Source: Ornithinibacillus contaminans (GTDB lineage Bacteria; Bacillota; Bacilli; Bacillales; Amphibacillaceae). Taken from it: a DNA stretch of 64,000 nt. Under the pieces are notes generated by a model. It was not told where the DNA came from. It ran no database searches and saw only the letters and a program-made list of their open reading frames with translations. The position numbers were made by a program, and so were the translations under genes. Each line of letters begins with the position of its first letter. Position 1 is the stretch's first letter. This document shows positions 52,740 through 61,032 of this stretch, piece after piece. The stretch lies in the NCBI RefSeq assembly GCF_001038425.2, contig NZ_LDPV02000020.1:62001-126000 (forward strand), in the 5' to 3' direction.

Positions 52740-54185
52740 TTAAACTGTTCCAGAATGTATTTTTTTAAGCGTGATTTTGTCCACTTTACCTTGTGTAACC
52801 GGGAACTCATCAATGAATTCGATTTGGTCCGGTACTTTGTAAGCTGCAATTCGTTGCGAACAGTAATAGGTAAGCTCTTTACTATTCACTTCTCCATCCG
52901 GAACAACAAATGCAATAATTTCTTCCCCATAAATAGCATGCGGTACTCCAAAAACTGCTGCTTGCTTCACTTTTTCATGATGAATCAGCGTTTGCTCAAT
53001 TTCCCCTGAAAATACAGCTTGTCCGCCTTTTTTTATCATTTCTTTTTTACGACCAACGATGTCAAACTTACCGTCTGCCTTTATGTCAGCCATATCACCG
53101 GTATACAGCCATCCCTCTTCATCGACTACTTCACTTGTAAGGGTCGGATTTTGATAATATTCTTTAAAAGCAGTTTGTGATTTAACCAATAACTCCCCAT
53201 CTTGAAGCTTATATTCATTACCTTCTACGATTGAATATTGGCTAGTTTCACGGAAGTTATTGTAGGCAATTGCTCCACCCTCAGTACTTCCATAAAGTGT
53301 CATTACCTGACAATCATCGGTTAATGCAATTTGTTCTAGGAAATCGTGAGGGATTTTTTCTCCTCCAAGTACAACCCAGGTAAAGTTCTCCATAACGGCT
53401 GGTTTTACCCCTTTTGCTACTTGGTAAATTGCTTTCAGTAATGAAGGTGTACCGACTATCTTGTTACATTGATGTTTATCTAACATGCCGATGATTTTTA
53501 GTAAATCAAAGTTTTCCGCGAAAACAATTTTAGCCCCACTTTGAATACCATAAAAGAAAGTTGTTAGGCCAAAAATACCAGTCGGCGGTGCTATAAGAAA
53601 CACATTGTCGGTTCGCTGGAAATCCATATACCTTGGAAATAGATCGTAAGCCGCATCCAGAATATTATTTTGCAGCACCATTCCTTTTGGAGTACCAGTG
53701 CTTCCAGAAGAACAGCAAATAAATTCTATTTTCGTTTCTTCCAGATGTCTTGGTTCCCCGTCAAAATAATGCTCTGACCAAGTTGTGTTATCAGCTGAAT
53801 CAAAAATAACCGTTTCTTTTTTAGATTCTCTAGCCCAATTTTGTAATGTTTCACTGAATGAAAATTGGTTCAGTTCTTTAATCGTAAAGATTATCTGAGG
53901 ACTTAAAAATTCCATCACTGCTGTCAAATCTTCTTTTCGATATTGCCAGCTAAGTGGAATAATCGTTCCTCCTAAATTGTTAACTGCTAGCGCAATCGCT
54001 AGGTACGTATGAATGGTCGGTATAATTAAGCAAACCCGTTTTCCATTTATTTCTTTGTCCTTCAACATTTCCTCATAAAACACGACCATTTCCTTTATAT
54101 CGCGTGCTGTGTAGTCATTCGTGAACGTTGATAAAATTACTTTGTCCTCATCATAATTAAATAGCTTATCCATTATAGCGTGCAT
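52740..54185 (-). CDS. AMP-dependent acyl-CoA/ACP ligase, operon gene 7
   Basis: Adenylate-forming enzyme of 481 residues. Core motifs are FICCSSGSTGTPKGMV (A3), LYGSTEGGAIAYN (A5), YTGDMADIKADGKFD (A7) and GRKKEMIKKGGQAVFSGEIE (A8), with the C-terminal Lys in TQGKVDKITLKK. It probably activates a carboxylic acid as adenylate and loads it on the carrier protein encoded just upstream. The specificity pocket cannot be read. Start ATG 54185 has GGGAGG upstream; an in-frame extension to 54236 lies inside the carrier gene. Confidence 0.88.
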   Translation of the reverse strand: MHAIMDKLFNYDEDKVILSTFTNDYTARDIKEMVVFYEEMLKDKEINGKRVCLIIPTIHTYLAIALAVNNLGGTIIPLSWQYRKEDLTAVMEFLSPQIIFTIKELNQFSFSETLQNWARESKKETVIFDSADNTTWSEHYFDGEPRHLEETKIEFICCSSGSTGTPKGMVLQNNILDAAYDLFPRYMDFQRTDNVFLIAPPTGIFGLTTFFYGIQSGAKIVFAENFDLLKIIGMLDKHQCNKIVGTPSLLKAIYQVAKGVKPAVMENFTWVVLGGEKIPHDFLEQIALTDDCQVMTLYGSTEGGAIAYNNFRETSQYSIVEGNEYKLQDGELLVKSQTAFKEYYQNPTLTSEVVDEEGWLYTGDMADIKADGKFDIVGRKKEMIKKGGQAVFSGEIEQTLIHHEKVKQAAVFGVPHAIYGEEIIAFVVPDGEVNSKELTYYCSQRIAAYKVPDQIEFIDEFPVTQGKVDKITLKKIHSGTV

Positions 54186-54189
54186 GAAC

Positions 54190-54417
54190 TTATCCTCCCT
54201 CAACGATTCTATATACGTCTTCCACTGTTTGAACACTTTCTTGACTTACAAATTGATTAAAATCAATTCCCGCTTTATCAGCTAGTTGCAAAAACAAATT
54301 CACTAATCCTAACGAATCAATTCCTAAATCATTCACAAAGTTTGTCTCTGGCTGTATATTCTCTGTTGGGATGTGGGTTATATCAGAAATTATTTCGATA
54401 AATTCTTCTATAGTCAT
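54190..54417 (-). CDS. Acyl/peptidyl carrier protein, operon gene 6
   Basis: Carrier protein of 75 residues with the phosphopantetheine Ser in DLGIDSLGLVNLFL (about residue 34). It is acidic, four-helix in profile and distinct from the primary acpP, which normally lies elsewhere. It sits directly upstream of the ligase, with the same spacing habit as dedicated ligase-carrier pairs. Confidence 0.9.
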   Translation of the reverse strand: MTIEEFIEIISDITHIPTENIQPETNFVNDLGIDSLGLVNLFLQLADKAGIDFNQFVSQESVQTVEDVYRIVEGG

Positions 54418-54424
54418 GTCAATC

Positions 54425-55483
54425 TCACCTTTCCGGAATAAACCATTTCATGGATTGTTCTCGAACCTCGTTTAGTTTGTAATTACAGCAATGCCCTTCC
54501 TCTGGGTACTCTACTAAGCGCTTTGGAGAAGGTAAACTTTCATAAAATTGTTGTATATCATTATCTGGTACCATAACATCCTTATTCCCATGAAATAATT
54601 GGATTGATTGGTATTGATTAACATCCTTAAGATCTGGAACAACATAGCTAGACTCACCGGGTTCTGCAATAAATTGAATCCGTTCGCCGAAATAGCCTGG
54701 AATAGCATTACGCTCACCTACCGCTGGACTAACAGAAGAAACACTTTTCACCTTAGGGTGCGTACTTCCATAAATTGACCAAGCTGCACCAGAACTCGTT
54801 CCAAACAAATGGATTGCCTGATTCGGATAATGGTTAGCTGTCCAATCAATGACCTGCTGAACAAATGCTTCCCATCGCTTCTTCGTTACTTTCATTCCGT
54901 TGAATGTATATGTTTCTCCTTGTCCTGGCCCATCGAAACTAACCGTTATAAAACCAGACTCAAGAAAATGATTTTCATAGCTATATAATTCTTCCTTTGT
55001 GGAATCAATCGGATTCACGATGATAATACAGCCAATCGGTGCTTTAGGCTCCCGAACCCGGCCAATACAGCCCATGCCATCAATCGAAAAATGTTCCTTG
55101 CTACATGGAATACACGCGATATCATCAGCTTTTTTCACTATTTCTTGTGACCTTTGATACCACTTCATTTTCTCTTCTGACCGATTTGGATAAATCCAAT
55201 GGACAAGATTATAATATAATGCTGATTGACGATAACGAGATTCCGCCTGTTCCAACGAGCCTTCTTTTTCCAGCAGTTTTGCTTCTTCCAGATGTTTTTC
55301 ACCAAGCTGTGAAAATGAATCTGTCCATCCTGATAATGTTGCGAGCGATTCTCTGACCGATTGCACCTCTGTAAAATCGATTCCATGAACAACCCAACGA
55401 TCCCAAAAGCCATCAAATAATCTCGCAGTCATTAACGTTTTTTGAATAGTACTATTAGGATCAAATTCATTTTTCATTTGCAT
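54425..55483 (-). CDS. Alpha/beta hydrolase (FrsA/DUF1100-like), operon gene 5
   Basis: Hydrolase of 352 residues. A helical N-terminal part (about 1-120) precedes a serine hydrolase with an HG-type loop, nucleophile in LFGTSSGAAWSIYG (about residue 228), Asp in FHGNKDVMVPDND and His in EEGHCCNYKL. Such enzymes include esterases and thioesterases. Given the carrier and ligase next to it, release of an acyl product is plausible. Start at 55483 has GGAGGGG 6 nt before it and overlaps the preceding gene by 17 bp. Confidence 0.82.
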   Translation of the reverse strand: MQMKNEFDPNSTIQKTLMTARLFDGFWDRWVVHGIDFTEVQSVRESLATLSGWTDSFSQLGEKHLEEAKLLEKEGSLEQAESRYRQSALYYNLVHWIYPNRSEEKMKWYQRSQEIVKKADDIACIPCSKEHFSIDGMGCIGRVREPKAPIGCIIIVNPIDSTKEELYSYENHFLESGFITVSFDGPGQGETYTFNGMKVTKKRWEAFVQQVIDWTANHYPNQAIHLFGTSSGAAWSIYGSTHPKVKSVSSVSPAVGERNAIPGYFGERIQFIAEPGESSYVVPDLKDVNQYQSIQLFHGNKDVMVPDNDIQQFYESLPSPKRLVEYPEEGHCCNYKLNEVREQSMKWFIPER

Positions 55484-56399
55484 GTTCATCCCCTCCAGCT
55501 TCCAGAATAAGAATAAGCGTCGAACCCGTTTCCGAAGTCTCTAACACGACCTGTTTCGCCATCTTCATCATTAACGTAAATCCCTGTCCAAGCGACTCTT
55601 TCGTAGAAAATCCAGCCATTAACGTTGTTTTCGGTAAGATTTTTAATGGAAATCCTGGTCCCTTATCTGAGATGATGACATGAAAGGCATTCGCTGCTCG
55701 GTAAATGGTCATCTCTCCATGTTCCGCATGTTTTAAAATATTCGTAACCGCTTCGGAAATAATTAAGTTATAGCTCATTACCTTCGAGGAAGATAATCCT
55801 AAATCCGTAAATACTTCTTTAGCAGTATTACGAGCCTTTGGAACATCCTCCCGGTTGACGATTTTAACAGAACATAACTGTTCACCCTGTTGGTATTTCT
55901 TAATCTCATTTTTAGCAATTAAGAGGAAACTACCATGAGTGGAAGCATAGATAACATCCCGGTATACTTCCCACGCATTTTCCTTTTGAATCGGTTGTAA
56001 GTCATCAAACTTCACATCTGCTTGAATTTCACTGAATACCCTTGTTAGTACGTCTTTTGAAATATGTTCTGGATGAATTGCCTTCATCTCTTCCTCGATA
56101 ACAGCATTCGCTCGAATCCAGTCTACAAGACTATCTGCTAGTTGCATTAATTCTTTTATAAGTCCATCTTCTAACTCTTCAAATGAAATAGCCTCAAATG
56201 ACTTGAGAAATAATGCTTCTCTATCTAACTCATCAAGCTTTAAAGCAGCTGCACATCTCGAAACAACCCATCCTATCAATGCTCTTCTTTGAACAGATTG
56301 ATAGGATACTAGATGTGAAAACTTCGGCTCCGTTGTAAGCTGTACTTGTTCTTGGCTGTCTCCAGTGCCCTCTTTTCGAATTTTTTGAAAAAACCCCAT
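55467..56399 (-). CDS. RsbT/RsbW-like ATPase with novel N-terminal domain, operon gene 4
   Basis: Protein of 310 residues. The C-terminal 130 residues are a HATPase_c domain with NLIISEAVTNILKHAEHGEM and DKGPGFPLKI...STKESLGQGFTLMMKM as in RsbT and SpoIIAB relatives, so it is probably the kinase of the partner switch. The first 170 residues are helical and not recognised by me (ALIGWVVSRCAAALKLDELD, EDGLIKELMQLADSLVDWIR), possibly a binding domain for another factor. It lies 19 bp after the SDR gene. Confidence 0.8.
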   Translation of the reverse strand: MGFFQKIRKEGTGDSQEQVQLTTEPKFSHLVSYQSVQRRALIGWVVSRCAAALKLDELDREALFLKSFEAISFEELEDGLIKELMQLADSLVDWIRANAVIEEEMKAIHPEHISKDVLTRVFSEIQADVKFDDLQPIQKENAWEVYRDVIYASTHGSFLLIAKNEIKKYQQGEQLCSVKIVNREDVPKARNTAKEVFTDLGLSSSKVMSYNLIISEAVTNILKHAEHGEMTIYRAANAFHVIISDKGPGFPLKILPKTTLMAGFSTKESLGQGFTLMMKMAKQVVLETSETGSTLILILEAGGDEHANEK

Positions 56400-56418
56400 T
56401 TACTTGCCCGTCCCGTCT

Positions 56419-57135
56419 TTATAGGATTCCATAAGGTGGCATTATGGTAATTTCATCAACTACAGATTGCTTAGGCTGACATAATAAAAATGCGATATGC
56501 TCTGCGATGGATTGTAATGGAATCATATTCGCTTTATCGAGTTCAAAATTACTAGTCTCCCAGAATGGGCTGTCAATTGCACCAGGTAGTACAGCAGTAA
56601 TCCGAACACCATCGCTTCTTAACTCTGATTGTAGTACCTGTGTTAACCCACGAACGCCAAACTTAGATGCCGTATACCCACCATTTCCTGGAAGGGCTGT
56701 CGAACCTGCGACCGATACTAAATTCAAGATTTGCCCGTCTTGTTGCTCTTTCATTATTCCTCCAACATGCTTGCAGGTTAGGTATGTACCGCGAAGATTA
56801 ACCGCAATCATATCGTCAAAATCCTGGGTATCAGAATCTAGTATATTCGCAAAGGTTCCTACACCAGCTGAATTAATTAATACATCAATTCGACCAAAAT
56901 TAGTGACAGCCTGACCTACTAGCTGCTCAACAGATTTTTCTTCGCGAACATTTAACGGAACTAGTAATACATTATCCTGCTGATAATCTGTCGCTAATTG
57001 CTCGATACTTCTTGCCCCAAGGACAAGCTTTACATCCCATTTCACTAACATATCAGCAATAGCCTTTCCGATACCACGACTAGCACCGGTAATAACCACT
57101 ACTTTTCCTTTTAATTGTGATAGGTCCATTTTCAT
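56419..57135 (-). CDS. Short-chain dehydrogenase/reductase (sepiapterin reductase-like), operon gene 3
   Basis: NAD(P)-dependent oxidoreductase of 238 residues with TGASRGIG (about 16-23), NSAG in the second motif and the catalytic Ser and YTASK tetrad. In context of GTP cyclohydrolase I and PTPS it would be the reductase that makes tetrahydrobiopterin from 6-pyruvoyl-tetrahydropterin. The sequence alone cannot prove substrate. Its ATG overlaps the PTPS gene stop by 4 bp. Confidence 0.8.
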   Translation of the reverse strand: MKMDLSQLKGKVVVITGASRGIGKAIADMLVKWDVKLVLGARSIEQLATDYQQDNVLLVPLNVREEKSVEQLVGQAVTNFGRIDVLINSAGVGTFANILDSDTQDFDDMIAVNLRGTYLTCKHVGGIMKEQQDGQILNLVSVAGSTALPGNGGYTASKFGVRGLTQVLQSELRSDGVRITAVLPGAIDSPFWETSNFELDKANMIPLQSIAEHIAFLLCQPKQSVVDEITIMPPYGIL

Positions 57136-57953
57136 TTCGCTTCACCCGGCCCAAAATATTCGAAGTAATTTTTCTCGGTTTCCCATAATCCAACCTTATA
57201 TAAATTATTGATATGAGGTGCCAGCATGTCATAAATAACCTTTGCCACAACCTCTGATGTCGGATTCAAGCCTGCAAACTCTTCCACATCTAAATTCAAA
57301 TGCTTATGATCAAATTTCTTTAAAATAATTGCTTCAACCGTTTCGTCTAATTGCCCTAGATCGACTATCATTCCAGTAGTCGAATCTGGTTCTCCAGTAA
57401 CCGTAACGTCCAAGTAATAATTGTGACCATGGCCATGTGGATTATTACACTTGCCAAATAAAGCTAGGTTTTCCTCATCAGAAAGCTTGTCACTATGCAA
57501 GCGATGCGCTGCACTAAAATGATATTTTCTCGTTAAATTGACCAATTTCCCTTCTCCCTTCTCAGAAAACAAATAACTGTTCTCATGTAATCTCAAACGA
57601 TGTAGCGTACAATCCTCAAGTTGAGGTGCTACCTTATCCCATAAGTACATCACGATATTCTCAGTAGTCGGGATGTTTTTCACGAAATATGGATGCTCTC
57701 TATTTAAATATTTTCCATCCAGCTCTTCTTCAATTAAGCCTCCAACTAAATCCTTTATATCAACGGTATTCACAACAATCCCGGATTCATCATTTAGCTC
57801 ACCTTTAACCATGACCTCTAACTTGTAATCATGACCATGACCGTTCAGATTGCTACATAAACCAAATACTTGTTCATTCTTCTCCGCAGTCCATTCTGGA
57901 ACGTGGTAACTATGCATGGCTGAAAAGTCAATTCTTCTCGATAAATAAAGCAT
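57132..57953 (-). CDS. Tandem two-domain 6-pyruvoyl-tetrahydropterin synthase/QueD protein, operon gene 2
   Basis: Protein of 273 residues made of two PTPS/QueD modules. The first has RRIDFSAMHSYHVPEW and FGLCSNLNGHGHDYKLEV; the second has YHFSAAHRLHSDKLSDEENL and FGKCNNPHGHGHNYYLDV. Both keep the zinc-binding His residues and the Cys in the same place, so each may be active. The natural reaction turns dihydroneopterin triphosphate into 6-pyruvoyl-tetrahydropterin. No queC, queE or queF is near, which favours pterin rather than queuosine. I use the ATG at 57953 (AAGGGTGAG upstream). Confidence 0.85.
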   Translation of the reverse strand: MLYLSRRIDFSAMHSYHVPEWTAEKNEQVFGLCSNLNGHGHDYKLEVMVKGELNDESGIVVNTVDIKDLVGGLIEEELDGKYLNREHPYFVKNIPTTENIVMYLWDKVAPQLEDCTLHRLRLHENSYLFSEKGEGKLVNLTRKYHFSAAHRLHSDKLSDEENLALFGKCNNPHGHGHNYYLDVTVTGEPDSTTGMIVDLGQLDETVEAIILKKFDHKHLNLDVEEFAGLNPTSEVVAKVIYDMLAPHINNLYKVGLWETEKNYFEYFGPGEAK

Positions 57954-57969
57954 GTTTGACTCACCCTTC

Positions 57970-58545
57970 TTATCTAGTTTCGATATTCTTTTCAAACTCG
58001 CGAACAAGTGAATCGTTCTCTTTGAATAGACCCTTCTTAACAGTCGTTACCGTTGCTGAACCTGGCTTCTTCACGCCGCGAGCACACATACATAAATGCT
58101 GACCCTCTAAAGTCACCATAACCCCTTTTGGCTGAAGAACCGTCTCAATTGCATTAGCGATTTGGTCTGTCATACGCTCCTGAACCTGAGGTCTTTTGGA
58201 AGCCAATTCTACTAATCTAGCAAACTTACTTAATCCAACAATACGATCATCCGGAATATATCCAATAGAAGCTTTTCCGAAAAATGGAATTAAATGATGC
58301 TCACAGAATGTATAGTAATCAATGTCCTTTACAACGATCATGCCATCATAGCCCTCTGAATCAAAAGTCGTTGTTAGTGCCTGTTCTGGCGGAATTCCAA
58401 CTCCTGCAAATACTTCCTTATACATTTTTGCTACACGGTTAGGCGTATCTAATAGTCCTTCACGATTTGGATCCTCTCCAATTAATTCTAAAATCCCACG
58501 AATATTCTCCTCTAACGCTGCATGTGCAATTACATTTGTTGTCAT
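57970..58545 (-). CDS. folE: GTP cyclohydrolase I, operon gene 1
   Basis: First enzyme of pterin synthesis, 191 residues, converting GTP to 7,8-dihydroneopterin triphosphate. The zinc ligands are in YTFCEHHLIPFFGKASIGYI and HLCMCARGVKKPGS, and the active-site region VGLSKFARLVELASKRPQVQ is canonical for FolE type I. A second folE copy for folate may exist elsewhere; here it is the head of a 12-gene operon behind a cyclic di-GMP riboswitch. Good ribosome binding site AGGAGG before the ATG. Confidence 0.96.
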   Translation of the reverse strand: MTTNVIAHAALEENIRGILELIGEDPNREGLLDTPNRVAKMYKEVFAGVGIPPEQALTTTFDSEGYDGMIVVKDIDYYTFCEHHLIPFFGKASIGYIPDDRIVGLSKFARLVELASKRPQVQERMTDQIANAIETVLQPKGVMVTLEGQHLCMCARGVKKPGSATVTTVKKGLFKENDSLVREFEKNIETR

Positions 58546-58571
58546 TTCTTTTTCCTCCTAAAAATAATTAT

Positions 58572-58613
58572 TAAAAATAAAAAATAGCCCCCCAAAAAAG
58601 TTTGGCGGACTAT
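58572..58613 (-). terminator. Intrinsic terminator upstream of folE
   Basis: On the minus strand AUAGUCCGCCAAA and UUUGGGGGGCUAU form a hairpin with one mismatch, followed by UUUUUUAUUUUU. It lies 27 bp before the folE start, downstream of the aptamer, so it is the likely switch point. Confidence 0.85.
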
Positions 58614-58636
58614 CGGTTTTTCAATGCATCATTAGA

Positions 58637-58680
58637 AAACTTGCAATCGCTCGTTCCTTTAGCGATTGCATTAGTTTTCC
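58637..58680 (-). promoter_or_regulatory. Leader hairpin between aptamer and terminator
   Basis: GCAATCGCT and AGCGATTGC (58643-58651, 58661-58669) are perfect complements; the flanks GAAAAC and GTTTTC extend the stem. On the minus strand the tail AAGUUUUCU is weak, so I read it as an intermediate hairpin. Confidence 0.6.
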
Positions 58681-58754
58681 TTATGCCGGCGAGAAAGATT
58701 GTTATACTTTCCTATCGGCCAATAAACACATTGAAATCAATTGTCTTTTCCAAC

Positions 58755-58838
58755 CTTTTCGGCAACCCGGCGATCCTAGTCATAAGACCTTAGACCCGTA
58801 GCTTTGCGTCCTTATCTTTCAATAAGTTTGCTATTATC
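58755..58838 (-). promoter_or_regulatory. Cyclic di-GMP-I (GEMM) riboswitch before folE
   Basis: Minus-strand elements: AGCAAAC (58832-58826), a CUUAUU-GAAA-GAUAAG hairpin, GGACGCAAAG, ACGGGUCUAAGG, the GGUC-UUAU-GACU hairpin, GGAUCGCCGGGUUGCC ending at 58761. It matches the class I consensus very well. The leader downstream has two hairpins and then folE. The other part of the 58546-59224 gap has only AT-rich DNA, an AGTAAAAAAG/CTTTTTTACT inverted repeat (58893-58926) and the terminator of the chemoreceptor gene. Confidence 0.92.
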
Positions 58839-59165
58839 GTAGGTTACTAGTAAAGCGAATTATTTACTCTTTTTCCTTGCGGACTATTTTTTAGTAAAAA
58901 AGACCTATTAATAAGACTTTTTTACTATGTTAAAAAATTTCCATCACTATCATAATACTTTCTGGTCATACATGCAACCAGTATTTACCTTACTACTCAA
59001 TAAATAGTGGAATTTCGTATTATTGGTAAAGAACTATCAGGAAGGCAATCCAACATAAACCAAGGACTTATTTACTATATCGTACGAAATTAATTCTTCT
59101 TGTATAGCTTTTGCATAAATATGTTTACGGTAAATTTATCCAAACATTAATGCTTTGAATAAACA

Positions 59166-59209
59166 ATCGGTTTGTCTCCCAATATGCTACTGAGAGATCA
59201 AACCGATTC
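59166..59209 (-). terminator. Terminator after the chemoreceptor gene
   Basis: AATCGGTTTG(TCTC) and (GAGA)TCAAACCGATT form a long hairpin 16 bp past the stop; the minus-strand tail is GTTTATTC, so it is of moderate strength. Confidence 0.75.
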
Positions 59210-59224
59210 AGTTTCACTATTCAC

Positions 59225-60919
59225 TTATAACTTGAATTTACCAATCTGCAAGTTTAATTCTTCTGCTAGCTTAGCAAGTTGATCAGAGCTTCCAGCAAAT
59301 TCTTCCATTGACCCACTTACTTGTTGAGCAGATGCAGATGTTTGCTCGACTCCAGCTGCAGATTCCTCAGAAATTGCTGCAATCTCTTCAATAGAACTAC
59401 TCATTTCTTGGCTGTTAGCAGCCATGGTCGTTAAATTAGTTGTTACCGTAGTGATGCTCGTAACCATATTCGATACTGCGTCACTAATTTTCTTAAAGGT
59501 TTGTCCAGTTGTTTCAATTTGCACTGTTCCTTGTTCCACTTCTTTATAACCATTTTGCAAGGATTCCGAAACTGAACTCGATTCGTTTTGAATATTACCG
59601 ACGATACCTGTAATGTCCGATACAGAATCCGAAACTTGCTCAGCAAGCTTTCTTACTTCGTCAGCAACAACGGCAAATCCTTTCCCATGTTCCCCAGCAC
59701 GCGCTGCTTCAATCGCAGCGTTAAGTGCTAATAGATTTGTCTGCTCTGCAATTTCTTGAATAACAGAAACTAGATTCGAAATTTTTTGCGAATGCGCATC
59801 TAATCCTTCAACCTTCTTGACAGCATCTAGTACAATTTGATCAATCTGCTGCATTTGATATGTAGAAGACTCCATTAGATGTGCTCCCTCATTAGTCAAA
59901 TCAAGCACCTCTTTGGAATAATTCGCAATATGCTCCCCATTTTCATTTGCTTCCATAACGTTTGTAGAAAATGTACCCATAATTGATGAGAGGTCACCTG
60001 CACTATTCGCCTGTGTTTCTGTACCTGTGGCAAGTTCTTCCATAGTAGAAGCAATTTGCTCTGCACCTAGCTTCACTTCATTTGCAGATTGCGTTAATTC
60101 CTCACTTTGACTTGATACAGTTTCCGAAACCTCATTTATTGTTGATAACAGCTCACGCATATTAGCATTCATTTCATTTGTAGCCTCGACAAGCTGGCCA
60201 ACCTCATCCATTGATTTAGTTTCTAATGGTGTATGGTGTAGCTCTCCATTTGCAATTGCTTTCATACGATTCATAACTAGCTTAATTGGTTTCGTGATAA
60301 GCGTAGCCGTTATAATTGCGACTAGGATACCAATTGCGACAACCAATATAGCGAAAATTAAACTTGTCATATTACTTGCATTACCACTGTCAATTATTTC
60401 TTGACCTTTGTCATTGATTAATTCTTCTTGTTTTGATGCTAATGCTTCAAAACCTTCCATCAGCTCATCTGCAAGTGGTTTAACTTGATTGTTCATGATT
60501 GTCATGGCTTTCTCTTTATCGCCTTCATCATAAGCCGCTAGCACTTCATCGGTTAGCGTTCCCCACTGAATCTTCTTATCAATTAAATCGTTAACTTCAG
60601 CTGATCCACTTAACTCTATAACTTGATTTTCCAAGGCAATACTCTCTTCTATACCACCATCAAAACTATCACGGTAATTTTTGTCGCCATATAATAGATA
60701 ACCATTCAATAAAGCCGTACGATTTGCCATATTAAAGGCAAGCTTTTCCTCCGCAACTACTAAAGGAACTTGATCACTAACAATATCCGATGTATCATTA
60801 TTCATCTTACTAATTGTTAGGAAATTAAATGTACCTAGGATTAAGACAAACAGTAATATCAGAGAAAACCCTAGGATAATTTTGGTACGAATACTTTTTA
60901 ATACTACTAACCTCTTCAT
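59225..60919 (-). CDS. Methyl-accepting chemotaxis protein
   Basis: Chemoreceptor of 564 residues. Two membrane segments (about 12-34 and 185-207) flank a four-helix-bundle sensor of about 150 residues, followed by HAMP ([20 protein letters not shown]) and the signalling bundle with the tip [20 protein letters not shown]. It should form a complex with CheA and CheW. The ATG at 60919 (MKRLVVLKS) has AGAGGTG 6 nt upstream; an upstream GTG in the ribosome binding site is not the start. Confidence 0.94.
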   Translation of the reverse strand: MKRLVVLKSIRTKIILGFSLILLFVLILGTFNFLTISKMNNDTSDIVSDQVPLVVAEEKLAFNMANRTALLNGYLLYGDKNYRDSFDGGIEESIALENQVIELSGSAEVNDLIDKKIQWGTLTDEVLAAYDEGDKEKAMTIMNNQVKPLADELMEGFEALASKQEELINDKGQEIIDSGNASNMTSLIFAILVVAIGILVAIITATLITKPIKLVMNRMKAIANGELHHTPLETKSMDEVGQLVEATNEMNANMRELLSTINEVSETVSSQSEELTQSANEVKLGAEQIASTMEELATGTETQANSAGDLSSIMGTFSTNVMEANENGEHIANYSKEVLDLTNEGAHLMESSTYQMQQIDQIVLDAVKKVEGLDAHSQKISNLVSVIQEIAEQTNLLALNAAIEAARAGEHGKGFAVVADEVRKLAEQVSDSVSDITGIVGNIQNESSSVSESLQNGYKEVEQGTVQIETTGQTFKKISDAVSNMVTSITTVTTNLTTMAANSQEMSSSIEEIAAISEESAAGVEQTSASAQQVSGSMEEFAGSSDQLAKLAEELNLQIGKFKL

Positions 60920-60961
60920 GCTTAACACCTCTAGTTGATATTTTTTATGTAAAAATGAAAT

Positions 60962-60986
60962 GGTTATTCTGTGTCACAGAATAACC
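60962..60986 (-). terminator. Terminator after motB
   Basis: GGTTATTCTGTG and CACAGAATAACC are perfect 12-bp complements around a single T. It lies about 46 bp past the motB stop; the minus-strand tail is ATTTCATTTTTAC. Confidence 0.65.
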
Positions 60987-61032
60987 AAGTTAAACAATAA
61001 CTTAATTAACACCTGAAATATTTAGTACAATT

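Noticed and set aside
57132-58545. Queuosine (preQ0) pathway interpretation for folE and PTPS/QueD
   Set aside because: queC, queE and queF are absent and an SDR is present; the set fits tetrahydrobiopterin better. A biochemical test could reverse this.
58602-58793. 63-codon plus-strand frame in the folE leader
   Set aside because: It is antisense to the riboswitch and leader hairpins.
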